Assembly (NCBI RefSeq): GCF_004210375.1
Contig: NW_027467782.1
Span: forward strand, 31,289,276 to 31,353,275
Direction of reading: 5' to 3'
DNA length: 64,000 nt
DNA from: Tachypleus tridentatus
Taxonomy: Eukaryota; Arthropoda; Merostomata; Xiphosura; Limulidae
The notes under the pieces are model-generated. The model was not told where the DNA came from, did no database searches, and saw only the letters and a program-made list of their open reading frames with translations. Numbering within the stretch: the first letter of the stretch is position 1; each line of letters starts with the position of its first letter. Below, piece by piece: positions 49,601-57,434 of this stretch. Position numbers and translations under genes: made by a program.

Positions 49601-52600
49601 CAGAAATATAATCTGAAAGGATAAATTTAAATAAAAATGTTTGGGTTCATATTAATGTTTTTAATTACACTTTCAAAACAAGCTCACCAGCACTAGACTA
49701 TTTAATTCCATATTCAAGCTTTTCACGACAAAGGTATCTCTGGTTCTTTAAAAATAGTCAGCTTTTACAGTTCTGATAATTTTAAATTTCTTGATAATTA
49801 CTGGGCTATCACTACAGTATCACATGCTTAAGAATGTTTGACACTTTCACATACCTTGGTAAATTGTATCCCACAATTCTACCTGCTAGTCTTCTTATAA
49901 TAGATCCTACATACATACTCTAGAGTATTTATACATGTAGATAATATTCGAGCAACTTGGTTCACCCATTCTATCTTTAAACATAAAAGAACTTATTCTG
50001 ACAGTGGGTTTTACGATGACTCAAAGTCCTACTTGTGAATAAATTATGCAAGATTTCAGTTGTTTGTTGATTTCTGAGTCATGCTTACTCATTAATGGTA
50101 GTGTTAAGTATTTTTAGTTCATTTTACACCTCTTGTTTGAGGATGGAAGCTTTTCAATGTACTAGTTGATTATGCTGGTGGTCATTTTCATTGGAAAATC
50201 ACTCTTTAGTACTTGTATGTTAACTGACTCTGTGTACCAAAATTATTATAAGATTTTCTTTGAGCTTCTTTCACTGGAGTTGAAATATAAACTAAAAAAG
50301 TAGATTTATAGTATGTTCCACTTCCAAACTTTTTACTTTTTTTTTAATGACCACAGTGTCCAGAGATGACTAAGCAAGTTTTTTCATTTTTCCACAGTGA
50401 ATTTAATATTTTCATGCTATTTATTTAAATAATGAAGAAACTTATCCACTTGTTTCTTCATTCTTAAATACAGTAAATGCATCATCCACTTATCTTTTAC
50501 ATACTAATGAGTTAAATCCATGAGAATATTTTTGTAAAGTGATCTTTTCAAGGTAACAAATAAACACATATGTTAGTACAGTACTGCCTCATAATAATGG
50601 AATCAAATATAATTTGTCTCCCCAAAATTTAGTATCACTTGCTGATTAGCTCTTTTATACATGGCTTCAGTGGCTAAAGTCATTACATTGTGTCACAAAA
50701 TAAGGGGGGAGTAAATCAAGTTCAAAGCCCAGAGATGAGAATATAAAGTTGAGATGTGAACTTGATATTGGGATGTCAGGAATTAAGGTAAGAAACAAGT
50801 TTAGAAATGTGACTTGACTGTTGAAATAGCAAGAAGGTGTCAATGATACAACATTTGTAAATAACAAGTTTCAAGTCACATGGACCTTTTTCTAACCACT
50901 TGCATTCATAGTAGCATATAAAACTACTGACTATCACTGGACTCAATGGGGATTCCATCCATCTGGTCAAAAATGACAGCATAAAAAAGAAAATGGTTTA
51001 ACTTTGTGGGAAAGGTAAAAAGTTCCAAGAACTCTTTATACTGAAAGATACTGCTCAATGTCAGAAGGAGGTAGAGATGTTAATGAACATATTCAGGGTA
51101 GTGTAAGCAGATTAAAGTACCAGACTTTTAAAGTAAATAATTGAACATGATTGTGCTCTGTTTTACAAATATCAGAAAGTTTGTATTCATATTTCATCTG
51201 ATATCATTGTACCTTATTTTATCTTATCAATCTTTTATATCTATTTTTTCTTTGTGAATAAACAGTTATTTTGTTCAATTGATAGCTTTAGTATTCTGTT
51301 GAATCTATGCTCATTTAGTACAAGTGCCTTATTGATAAGATGGTTATAATGAGGCAGAACTTTATAGGGACAAAACTGCATCCCACACAGTTTACCAAAT
51401 ACTTCTTTAGGTAAACCATCAAAACCACCTTCATTATTATGATAATTTAAGTTTTATTCTTAATATTATCAACAAACTCCAAACTATCTTTCAACATATA
51501 ATTATTGAACAGAAATTCTTTTAAACCATTGCATAAGAAGTTTGCTTGTTCATAATTATCCAATAATAAGGTATGATAGGTCTCACTGGCACTTTTTTCA
51601 AATAAATACCTACTTAGTTTTGTTACTGTAGATGCAGTTGGATCTTTATCTGCTATACAATAATATAGTGGTACAAGTTATAATTTCAAGAACCTTACTG
51701 CTGTAATATTATTTAAAATTACTTTCCTCTTTCCTTTATCAGGCATGGTGATCACAATATCCTTTGTTTTACTTATTGTCCTTAATATTCCAAGGTTATG
51801 GGTTAAAATTATAAATGCATAAACCATTCAAACCTATACCAAAAATGTGTGTTCATACATTGTCAAAAGTAAATTGTGCTGAACTGATGGATTAATCACA
51901 CAGTCTTTAAGGTCCTTTAAAAAATGAACAACTCAAATCCAAGTTGATAATTACAAAACTCAAAGAGAAAATCTTAATCCCTAAGACAATACCTTTAACA
52001 CAATTGTTAATTTCACCATCATCAATTAGTTGTTTCTTGTAAAATCATTTTAATCTCCTAGTTTATTTTTCACCAAATCTTTATCTTTTCTATAGTTTTT
52101 AAATTTTTCATACTAATCTATCAATCTAAATTTCTTAAACTTAAGGAATTTATCCAATTAGGGTTTACCCTCCTTCTTATCATTTTATTTGTTTCAAGAA
52201 TATTGCTATCTAGCATTAAAGCAATCTATTTCAAAAATTTCTCTTATCTGTCCCAAATCACCTTTTAACTCATTATCTCACTTCACTAATAATAAATCTT
52301 ATAAATTGGATTTCTGAAAATCAAGAATTAAAAAATAAAAAATTTCTCTGGTTGGCTCACTGACCATTTGGTACAAATTATAGTCTTCCATTTCAACTTG
52401 AACCTTGAATTCATTCACTTTTTCAAATACTCCTAACACTCAAATAATAGCACCCAAGCTTATTCTTGAAATTACTTCATCTATGAATATGAGATATATC
52501 TTGTGCTACTAAGCCTACTACTTCTCATCTCCTAGTTGCACTAGCTATTCTATTAATTTGTTTATTCCCAATTACCCAAATTCATTCATCACTAAGCAAG

Positions 52601-53488
52601 TTAAGTTTAAATACTTTCAATTAACACAATTAGACCTCCAAATATCCTATTACCTATCCTACTTACATGGAACTCAACTAGCATGTAATTCACTCTATGT
52701 AATACAGCCTATGTATGTCCAGTAGTTTAGTTTCACAACCTAATTTTGAATTTAAGCTACAATCATCTCATACTACAAAATGTTACACTGAGGAAGAGTG
52801 AAAGAAACTACTGTTAATTTCTAACCACCATTTATAAAAATTAAATTAAACTTCTTTATCAGGTTTCAAAAATAAATTTTAAACTTAATCAATTAATGTT
52901 GTTTATGCATGGTTTCAAATGTTACTTGCTTATTACAAATAATCTTGGATAAAACTAAAATTTAAACCCCAAACAGAAGCTAAGAATGTATCATGTATCA
53001 CGATAATGAAGACTGAAGAGGCTTCATTATGCCTCGATATCGCACGATAAGCCAAAGCTTATGTACTTCATATATATACACTAATATAGGTAGGCCTAGG
53101 CTTGTAACTTATAATACTGTCATTAGACTATGATAACTTATACTACACTAACACCACAGATGGATTTGTAAAACTACATTTTAAAAATAATAAAACTGTT
53201 TGCACCACCTCATATCAGTTGGGCCGTTGATGTCTCCGTAGCGTTTGCTTGCACAATGAATATCTCTCGGACTTTCAAGACTATCCACCTTTTGAGTATA
53301 CCCTGTGTAAGTCAACATATCAAGATATTATTGTTAATATTAATGAATTTGATGATTAATTAACAAATAATATACATACGTGTTTCAAACACTTTAGAAT
53401 CTCATTCGAAAGCTAGATCACAGATGTCTAACTTACCCCGCCTCGTCTTTCCTAAGAGTTTACTTGACCCTTTAGACAACGCATACAT
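28462..53488 (-). CDS. MCRIP2: MCRIP1/MCRIP2 (FAM195)-like gene, five exons, 3' incomplete
   Basis: The gene model joins 53488-53437, 53302-53209, 47751-47639, 38829-38770 and 28610-28462 on the minus strand. Junction phases fit throughout and give 156 codons without a stop. MCRIP proteins bind the corepressor CtBP and the translation/RNA helicase DDX6, and in vertebrates link ERK signalling to gene repression and stress granules; that is family knowledge. The start MYALSKGSSKLL resembles human MCRIP2 (MYxxxKGxSKL), VNGRR matches the VNGRR of MCRIP2, and ITPQHEEITRYIHDTW matches the family core (TxAHEENVRFxxEAW). The C-terminal exon (YVE..PNP) is not found, so the model is incomplete. Introns of 8.8 and 10.1 kb hold many transposons. 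MCRIP1 versus MCRIP2 is a soft call. Confidence 0.78.
28611..30780. other. MCRIP intron, no feature recognised
   Basis: AT-rich, with no repeat or coding signal that I recognise. Confidence 0.35.
30780..32300. repeat. Segmental duplication, copy B
   Basis: This is a continuous counterpart of 17830-19100 plus 22750-23060. At about 31965 it jumps directly from the left part ('atttaatggaaactgtattc') into the middle of a SINE family 1 copy ('ataatgtcccaaagctgaaa'). Confidence 0.85.
30785..30900 (-). mobile_element. SINE family 2 copy (shared with duplicate)
   Basis: Antisense 'ttgcaaagccacatcaggct' ... 'ccaccaaatggaactgaacc' ... 'gattttagcataaag'. It is orthologous in position to 17850-17960. 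Confidence 0.8.
32301..36454. other. MCRIP intron, no feature recognised
   Basis: Short open frames (33784-34020, 34898-35143) lack known domains. I saw no TIRs, SINEs or tandem repeats. Confidence 0.35.
36458..36725 (+). mobile_element. SINE family 1 copy
   Basis: The head begins within 'aggtggttaagacactcaac', followed by 'gagggattgaatcctcgtca', the body 'agttggtggtgggtggtgat' and the tail 'cagccctcgtaatgctttgc'. The outer head is lost. Confidence 0.88.
37017..37516. other. Assembly gap, exactly 500 N
   Basis: A round-number run of 500 N, so probably a placeholder of unknown true length. The open frames drawn through it are meaningless. Confidence 0.99.
37517..37700 (+). pseudogene. CR1-like LINE 3' end remnant
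   Basis: It reads FNGGTRGYSYKYW, then in frame YRVISLWKGLSLDVVETVNV. That is the C-terminal tail of CR1-type ORF2 proteins (TRGHxYKL ... RVVxxWNxLPxxVVxAxxVxxFK). It resembles the better copy at 46300-46400. The upstream part falls into the gap. Confidence 0.7.
37701..38769. other. MCRIP intron, no feature recognised
   Basis: The open frames here (for example 38107-38319 plus, 38311-38544 minus) show no domain or splice support. Confidence 0.35.
38770..38829 (-). CDS. MCRIP2: MCRIP-like gene exon 4
   Basis: 60 bases. The acceptor is 'ataatcattacag' and the donor AAAAG|GTAGTT. It encodes WKLVSREYEVAKQPGAGGK, with the split Thr codon shared with exon 3, so the core reads RYIHDTWKLVSREYE. In the family this position is RFIYEAWQGVERDL. 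The phase matches on both sides. Confidence 0.8.
38830..40287. other. MCRIP intron, no feature recognised
   Basis: AT-rich, nothing identified. Confidence 0.35.
40290..41180 (+). pseudogene. Tigger/pogo-like transposon, internally deleted
   Basis: The left terminus 'cagtggtatctcacttctca' follows a TA and is typical of Tigger/pogo ends. The open frame starts at 40579 (MRSKRDNESNKPKKK) but shifts at once. It continues as a psq-type HTH (YLIAKYESGVYMSDLVTQFS), then a CENP-B-type HTH at 40793-41065 (QLAVDSISETIICEKAKQLH, later GGWFEKFRKKS). The DDE catalytic domain is gone. Sequence jumps to LKHVVAVQRDRKEKEPQ and to the family C-terminus ELPDVFMEGDSPSKQ (41125-41180). I could not find the right terminal repeat. 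It sits in the MCRIP intron, on the opposite strand. Confidence 0.85.
41480..42760 (-). pseudogene. LINE 5' part: zinc-knuckle ORF1 and 5' UTR
   Basis: On the minus strand a 142-codon frame reads TLNSSRGVIVEKDLKNIPES, GVTIVRRISTRKDGI and AGYLNYKVWPYIPHPLRCFQ, then CQRVGH. After a frameshift come CHGSLMCACYGGKDHNSYEC and CISCNGSHPSC. This is the RRM-like region plus CCHC zinc knuckles of ORF1 in RNase H-bearing I/jockey-type LINEs, whose ORF1 protein binds the element's RNA. Upstream (42180-42760) is GC-richer 5' UTR-like sequence. The end near 41480 leaves out ORF2. An A-run at 42096-42113 breaks the frame. It may be the 5' half of the family seen at 55350-59170, but the two do not overlap, so this cannot be shown here. 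Confidence 0.82.
42761..45270. other. MCRIP intron, no feature recognised
   Basis: Nothing assigned; several short open frames without domains. Confidence 0.35.
45278..46480 (+). pseudogene. CR1-like LINE reverse transcriptase 3' half
   Basis: The frame starting near 45370 reads MDFQKASDKLLHERFVKKI, the LDFxKAFDxVxHxxL motif of LINE RTs. Then come WLNGRKQQVV-like remains, a damaged catalytic motif (KVADGNKI where FADDTK is expected), CKVLHVG, DLSVLVGQSL, RILGCIYRNIK, KKDIELVEKVQRRATR-like remains, and finally NRVFGLWDGLPSNVVDTVNL. The order is that of CR1-type ORF2. Frameshifts and stops are frequent. The tail resembles 37517-37700. Confidence 0.82.
46481..47638. other. MCRIP intron, no feature recognised
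   Basis: The minus open frame 47145-47393 is low complexity (Phe/Leu/Lys-rich) and not supported. Confidence 0.35.
47639..47751 (-). CDS. MCRIP2: MCRIP-like gene exon 3 (core motif)
   Basis: 113 bases with a good acceptor ('attcatgtttgcag') and a strong donor (GATA|GTAAGTAT). It encodes SPKPDFQQVNGRRSHIQKSN, then QENITPQHEEITRYIHD. The TPQHEEITRYIHD segment is the family signature (compare FTPAHEENVRFIYEAW of MCRIP1). This is the most diagnostic exon. Confidence 0.85.
48379..48495 (-). mobile_element. SINE family 3 copy
   Basis: Antisense 'attaagcacaaagctacaca' (tail), 'aaacctggtttctagcagtg' and 'agatataaccactgtgccat' (head). Confidence 0.75.
48496..49619. other. MCRIP intron, no feature recognised
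   Basis: Nothing assigned. Confidence 0.35.
49620..52330 (-). pseudogene. Penelope-like retroelement, whole but decayed
   Basis: Minus-strand pieces come in Penelope order. NELKGDLGQIREIFEID and RRVNP (about 52280-52150, N-terminal region) are first. VITMPDKGKRKVIL follows (51765, the xxDKGxxxV motif). Then come DPTASTVTKLSRYLFE (about 51630), FNNYMLKDSLEFVDNIKN (about 51500), GLPKEVFGKLCGM (about 51400), and VDDAFTVFKNEE (about 50490, the YVDD catalytic motif region). Finally a GIY-YIG-type endonuclease remnant appears (CSNIIYMYKY, then YVGSIIRRLAGRI, 49990-49850). Many stops and frameshifts. About 600 bp (50640-51280) do not fit and may be a later insertion. It lies in the MCRIP intron, in the gene's orientation. 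Confidence 0.78.
52331..53208. other. Intron 2 of MCRIP-like gene, 5' part
   Basis: AT-rich sequence without coding signal. The N-terminal limit of the Penelope-like remnant may extend into it. Confidence 0.35.
53209..53302 (-). CDS. MCRIP2: MCRIP-like gene exon 2
   Basis: 94 bases: two bases completing Gly, 30 codons (YTQKVDSLESPRDIHCASKR, then YGDINGPTDM) and two bases. The acceptor is 'ttgacttacacag' and the donor is weaker (ATGAG|GTGGTG). It is the phase filler needed between exons 1 and 3, which is the main support. The sequence itself is poorly conserved, as is this part of MCRIP2. Confidence 0.65.
53437..53488 (-). CDS. MCRIP2: MCRIP-like gene exon 1 (start codon)
   Basis: The ATG at 53488 opens MYALSKGSSKLLGKTRRG. 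The exon is 17 codons plus one base and ends in a strong donor (CGGG|GTAAGT). The start was chosen because the MY..SKG.SKL pattern equals the MCRIP2 N-terminus. It lies about 85 bp downstream of a Staf-like motif. Confidence 0.8.
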
Positions 53489-53570
53489 TCCTCTATTTCA
53501 ATTCACAAACATACTAATTACCACAGTAAAGTGTATTCTGTCAACATAGAAATTACATAAACTACTCCCT

Positions 53571-53595
53571 CGCGCAATGATCCATGGGAATTATA
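53571..53595 (-). promoter_or_regulatory. ZNF143/Staf-like site upstream of MCRIP ATG
   Basis: On the minus strand it reads TATAATTCCCATGGATCATT followed by GCGCG. The remembered Staf/ZNF143 (SBS) site is TTCCCA..AATGCATTGCG. The first six and last eight of 18 positions agree and the spacing is the same. It lies 83-107 bp upstream of the ATG, a usual place for this promoter-proximal factor. Inference from motif and position. Confidence 0.45.
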
Positions 53596-53599
53596 GGTT

Positions 53600-53890
53600 A
53601 TCATTTCAGAGTAGGACAACTACAATCTCTGTTCATATATGAAATAATAGGTTTTAGGTTCGTATTGCTATTAACTAATAAAATAATTTTACAAAATTAT
53701 TTCACTATTGGTGACAGTTATTAAAACGATTCACCAAACTGAATTTTATTTTATCGCAAATGGGTACTTTAAAAAGTCAACATAATGATAATAAGTTTTA
53801 ATCTATTTGTGGATTTTTCTTTTCTTCATCAAAACCAGTAATTTCGGTGAAATGAAAAAATAAAAGATTGTTTGTAATAAATCGAAAAGA
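53600..53890. other. Upstream flank of the MCRIP-like gene
   Basis: No TATA box or further motif is convincing. 'aactacaatct' at about 53629 resembles half of a Staf site. Confidence 0.3.
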
Positions 53891-53894
53891 TACA

Positions 53895-53985
53895 CAATCT
53901 GTATTGTGCCCATCAGTAGTATCGAAACCCAATTTTTAGCTTATAAGTTTTTAGATTTACCGTTGATTGCGCCACCGGAAGCGAA
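53895..53985 (-). mobile_element. SINE family 3 fragment
   Basis: Antisense 'tattgtgcccatcagtagta' + 'tcgaaacccaatttttagc' and 'tttaccgttgattgcgcca'. Confidence 0.6.
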
Positions 53986-54199
53986 AAAAGAAAGTTAGCA
54001 TATTAGGTCATTTGTAAGTAAGCAAAGGACATTACATCAAAACCTATAAACTTTTTAGTCGTTACATACTTAATATGCAAATTTAATAATTATTTACAAT
54101 AAACAAGAATACACTAAGTAATTAAAACTCAGCTTAATAACAACGATTTATTCTCCTCAACGAAGGCAGCATTATAGTAAAAGGGAAGTGTGTGTGTGT

Positions 54200-54320
54200 C
54201 TGGGTGTTTTCTTATAGCAAAGCCATATCGGGCTATCTGCTGAGCCCACCGAAGGGAATCGAGTCCCTGATTTTAGCGTTGTAGATCCGAAGACTTGCCG
54301 CTATTACAGCGGAGAATAAA
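54200..54320 (-). mobile_element. SINE family 2 copy, well preserved
   Basis: Antisense 'tatagcaaagccatatcggg', 'ctatctgctgagcccaccga', 'gaatcgagtccctgatttta', then 'acttgccgctattacagcgg'. Confidence 0.9.
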
Positions 54321-54590
54321 AGAGGAAATAAATATAAGTAATAAATTAAACTTTTCACCGAAACCGAGCAAACAAGCAATGTTCTAATAACCCTATAAGG
54401 CAATACTTGAAAATATGCTTTAACTATCGAATAATATCTTGTTGTAACGTCTTTTATTGTTAAGCAGGTCTCGGATTATTCTGTTTAAAAAATTTCAAAA
54501 GATATATTGTATAAAAACGTTTAATTTCCCCAATTACAAGTTCTACAGCGTTATTACGCAACTACCCGAGATATCAGACCAAGATTGCGA

Positions 54591-54866
54591 CTACGTTGGT
54601 TGATGAGTGATTTGTCGGTACATCACTGGCTTTGATGAAGCTATGATGACCCAAAGTCGGCTCATTATCGAGTAAATGAATACTGCGTAACTTACAGCAT
54701 AGACAGTAATAAATATAGGGCTGATGTTGGCCAAAGGCAATTTGTACGTTTCTCCTGAGATGTTGATTAATCGTTGGCCCAATATAAGCATCGACTTCTT
54801 AACTTGGCTCAATGTTCTGATAACACTGGTTAAAGAAATCAGAAAAGATACATACTCAAAGTACAA
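54591..54866 (-). CDS. Candidate exon or ORF with two membrane segments, unknown
   Basis: A 91-codon frame with two hydrophobic stretches: residues 1-17 (MYFEYVSFLISLTSVI) and 48-78 (ISPIFITVYAVSYAVFIYSI continuing to SRLWVIIASS). An acceptor-like 'tttctttaaccag' lies inside the start, so a real exon could begin at VIRTLSQVKKS. I recognise no family. The sequence is richer in CpG and less repetitive than its neighbours. Weak candidate. Confidence 0.25.
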   Translation of the reverse strand: MYFEYVSFLISLTSVIRTLSQVKKSMLILGQRLINISGETYKLPLANISPIFITVYAVSYAVFIYSIMSRLWVIIASSKPVMYRQITHQPT

Positions 54867-54944
54867 GCATATTAATTAATATAAGTTAAGGATTTTCTAT
54901 ATATAATGTTTTCTTCTTCCTCTCCTTGTAAGTCTTCTTTTACC

Positions 54945-55070
54945 AGTAGCAGAAGCAGAACGGTAAATCTGAAGGATTGTAATGCTAAAAATCAGGTTTA
55001 GATACTCATGGTCAGCACAACAGAGACAGCCCCTTTTGTAACTTTGTGCATAACTACAAACAATCAAAAT
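54945..55070 (+). mobile_element. SINE family 3 copy, sense
   Basis: The head 'cagaacggtaaatctgaagg', the B-box-like 'aggtttagatactcatggtc', the tail 'cagagacagccccttttgta' and 'actttgtgcataactacaaa'. Confidence 0.7.
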
Positions 55071-55339
55071 TATTCTTCTCTTTATTATTAAAATCCTTTC
55101 ATTTTACCAAACAAAGTACGTTAGTAAAACAATATAATAGGTACTTAGAAAATGACTGTCAGATATTGAGATGTGAGAAGTAATAAGGTCGTTAATTTAA
55201 ATCGCCCAGCTGTTCTAGAGCATCATTTAGAATACAATTAATAAGTATTTATTAGTTTTATAAAAGCCACTGTTCACTGCAAATACTTCAACACCTTTAT
55301 TTAGGTGTATATTTATATATATAAATATATATGCTTTGA
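55071..55339. other. No feature seen
   Basis: AT-rich; a short (TA)n run lies just before the LINE end. Confidence 0.4.
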
Positions 55340-55559
55340 TAGATTGATTGATTTAGTGTTTTATGGCACAAAGCAGCGAGGCTATCTGCGCCAGACATTT
55401 GGTAAAAATGTAAAAAAAATAAAAAAATAAATAAATGTAGTAATAGACATAAATGGAAATGAAGGTAAAACAAAAAAGTATAACACCAATGTTGACACCA
55501 AGTCTACAATGTTAAGATAGAAGGCAGAGTATAAGAAGTTGTAAGGTATTTACTCTAGC

Positions 55560-56480
55560 AAAAAGGTAATGATCATAACCCGCCAGGAAGATTAACAGGT
55601 AAGTTCAAGAACCACCGTCAATCACCTGAAGTTGGCCTTTCCAGTCCTGGTTCTGGGTTATGTGTCATAGCAGCTATTATCAAAATGTAAAAGAATAAAG
55701 TTTTAAAAGACACTCCGCAAAATCGTAATAATGAGTAGCCAAATGTCCAGTAAAAAGATAAAGTCAAGTAAATGGAGTAAAATTTGTAAAAGTAAATGAA
55801 GGTAAAAACAAAACAGCAATTAAAACAGAAAATGGTGTAAAAACCAATGATGACATCCAGTCTTCGAAGTTGTAAAATATTTACTCTAGCAAAATGTTAA
55901 TGATCATAACCCGCCAGGAAGACTAACAGGTAAGTTCAAGAACCACCGTCAATCACCTGAAGTTGGCCTTTCCAGTCCTGGTTCCTGGTTATGTGTCATA
56001 GCAGCTATTATCAAAATGTAAAAGAATAAAAGTTTTAAAAGACACTCCGCAAAATCGTAATAATGAGTAGCCAAATGTCCAGTAAAAAGATAAAAGTCAA
56101 GTAAATGGAGTAAAATTTGTAAAAGTAATTGAAGATAAAAGCAAAACGGCAATTAAAACAGAAAATGGCGTAAAAACCAATGTTGACATCCATTGTCAAC
56201 TACCTGTAGCAGAATGGTAATGATCATAACCCGCCAGGAAGACTAACAGGTAAGTATAAAAACCACCGTCAGTCACCTGAAGTTGGTCTTTCCAGTCCTG
56301 GTTCCGGGTTATGAGTCAATATGGCCTGTACTAAAAGTTAAGTAGTAAAAGTGTGAAATGATATGCAGCAAAAGTATAATAACAACTCGCCAGGATGACT
56401 AACGAGTAGTTCAAACGGATAGTTCAAACAGGAGCGTTAGTCACCTGAAGTTGGCCTTTCCAGTCCTGGTGTCGAGTTAT
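55560..56480 (-). repeat. Tandem repeats of about 325 bp in the LINE 3' UTR
   Basis: The block 'gatcataacccgccaggaag' recurs at 55571, 55902 and 56222 (spacing 331 and 320). A shorter diverged fourth block, 'actcgccaggatgactaacg', lies near 56395. Each block includes 'gttggcctttccagtcctgg', which is also present in the plus-strand LINE 3' UTR at 21787. Confidence 0.9.
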
Positions 56481-56672
56481 TTAATGTTCTGGCCATTGTC
56501 CAATGTCAAATTGAAGGAGAGAGATTAAAACTGTAAAAAAGGAACCACAATTAAAAAGGTGTAATGAATAAATATGCAACACTTAAATGAGATTAAAAGG
56601 TTAATGGCCATTAAAAATTAAAAACATTATCAAGGTGGACAGAGTCACCATCACCAATAACTCTGTCCAATG

Positions 56673-57434
56673 TTACAGATTGACCCTGGGAAAAATATGT
56701 TTAAAATATTGCCGTCGTTGAGAATTGTAACGATGGCAAGAAAGTAAAACGTGGCTGATAGTGATTTGAGTGTTACACAAACTACACATTGGTGCATCAG
56801 TTCCAGATAAAAGAAAATGATGAGTTAAAAAACTGTGATCAATGCGTAGCCTAGTGAGAACAACTTCCTCCTTCCGAGCTTTACGGAAGCTAGATGGCCA
56901 AAGTCCAATTTTGGGTTTGATTTGAAAAAGTTTGTTGTCACGTTGCTCATTCCAAGTGGACTGCCAGCTGGCACGGAGCCGAGCCTTGAAGACAACACCA
57001 TAGTCCATGTACGGAATAGGCATAGGAGTGATGGTGCTGAAGCAGACATATTTAGCTGCCATGTCTGCAAGCTCGTTCCCGCGAATACCAACATGGCCTG
57101 GTATCCAGAAAACTGGATTGAAGTAGCTGCTAATGAGAAATGGGCCAGTCGGTTTCGAATATCAGCGAGAATAGGATGTGAGCTAACGTGTAGCGATTCC
57201 AAGGCAAGTATAGAACTAAGCGAATCAGTATAAATAGTGCAGTTGGAGTACTGCTCAGCTGCAATATGATCCAGGGCAAGAGATATGGCATACAGTTCAG
57301 CAGTGAACACAGAAGCTGTAGAAGGGATTCTGTGCGCAACTACTGACCCATAGCAAACCATAGCAGAGCCCACTGAATTACCTGATTTGGAACCATCTGT
57401 ATAAATAGGAACTGAATGATTGTTTGAAAGATAT
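56673..57434 (-). pseudogene. LINE RNase H and C-terminal domain, frameshifted
   Basis: RNase H would remove the RNA strand of the hybrid. Catalytic residues are seen in order: PIYTDGSKSG (Asp), VFTAELYAISLALD (Glu), CTIYTDSLSSILAL (Asp), then in a second frame PGHVGIRGNELADMAAK (Asp). The C-terminus has MCSLCNTQITISHVLLSC, the C-x2-C..H-x4-C pattern usual in this LINE group, and ends HIFPRVNL. At least two frame changes occur, one before YLSNNHSVPIYTDG and one at FWIPGHVG. Confidence 0.92.

Noticed and set aside
55949-56152. 67-codon minus frame
   Set aside because: It falls in the LINE 3' UTR tandem repeats and has no domain.
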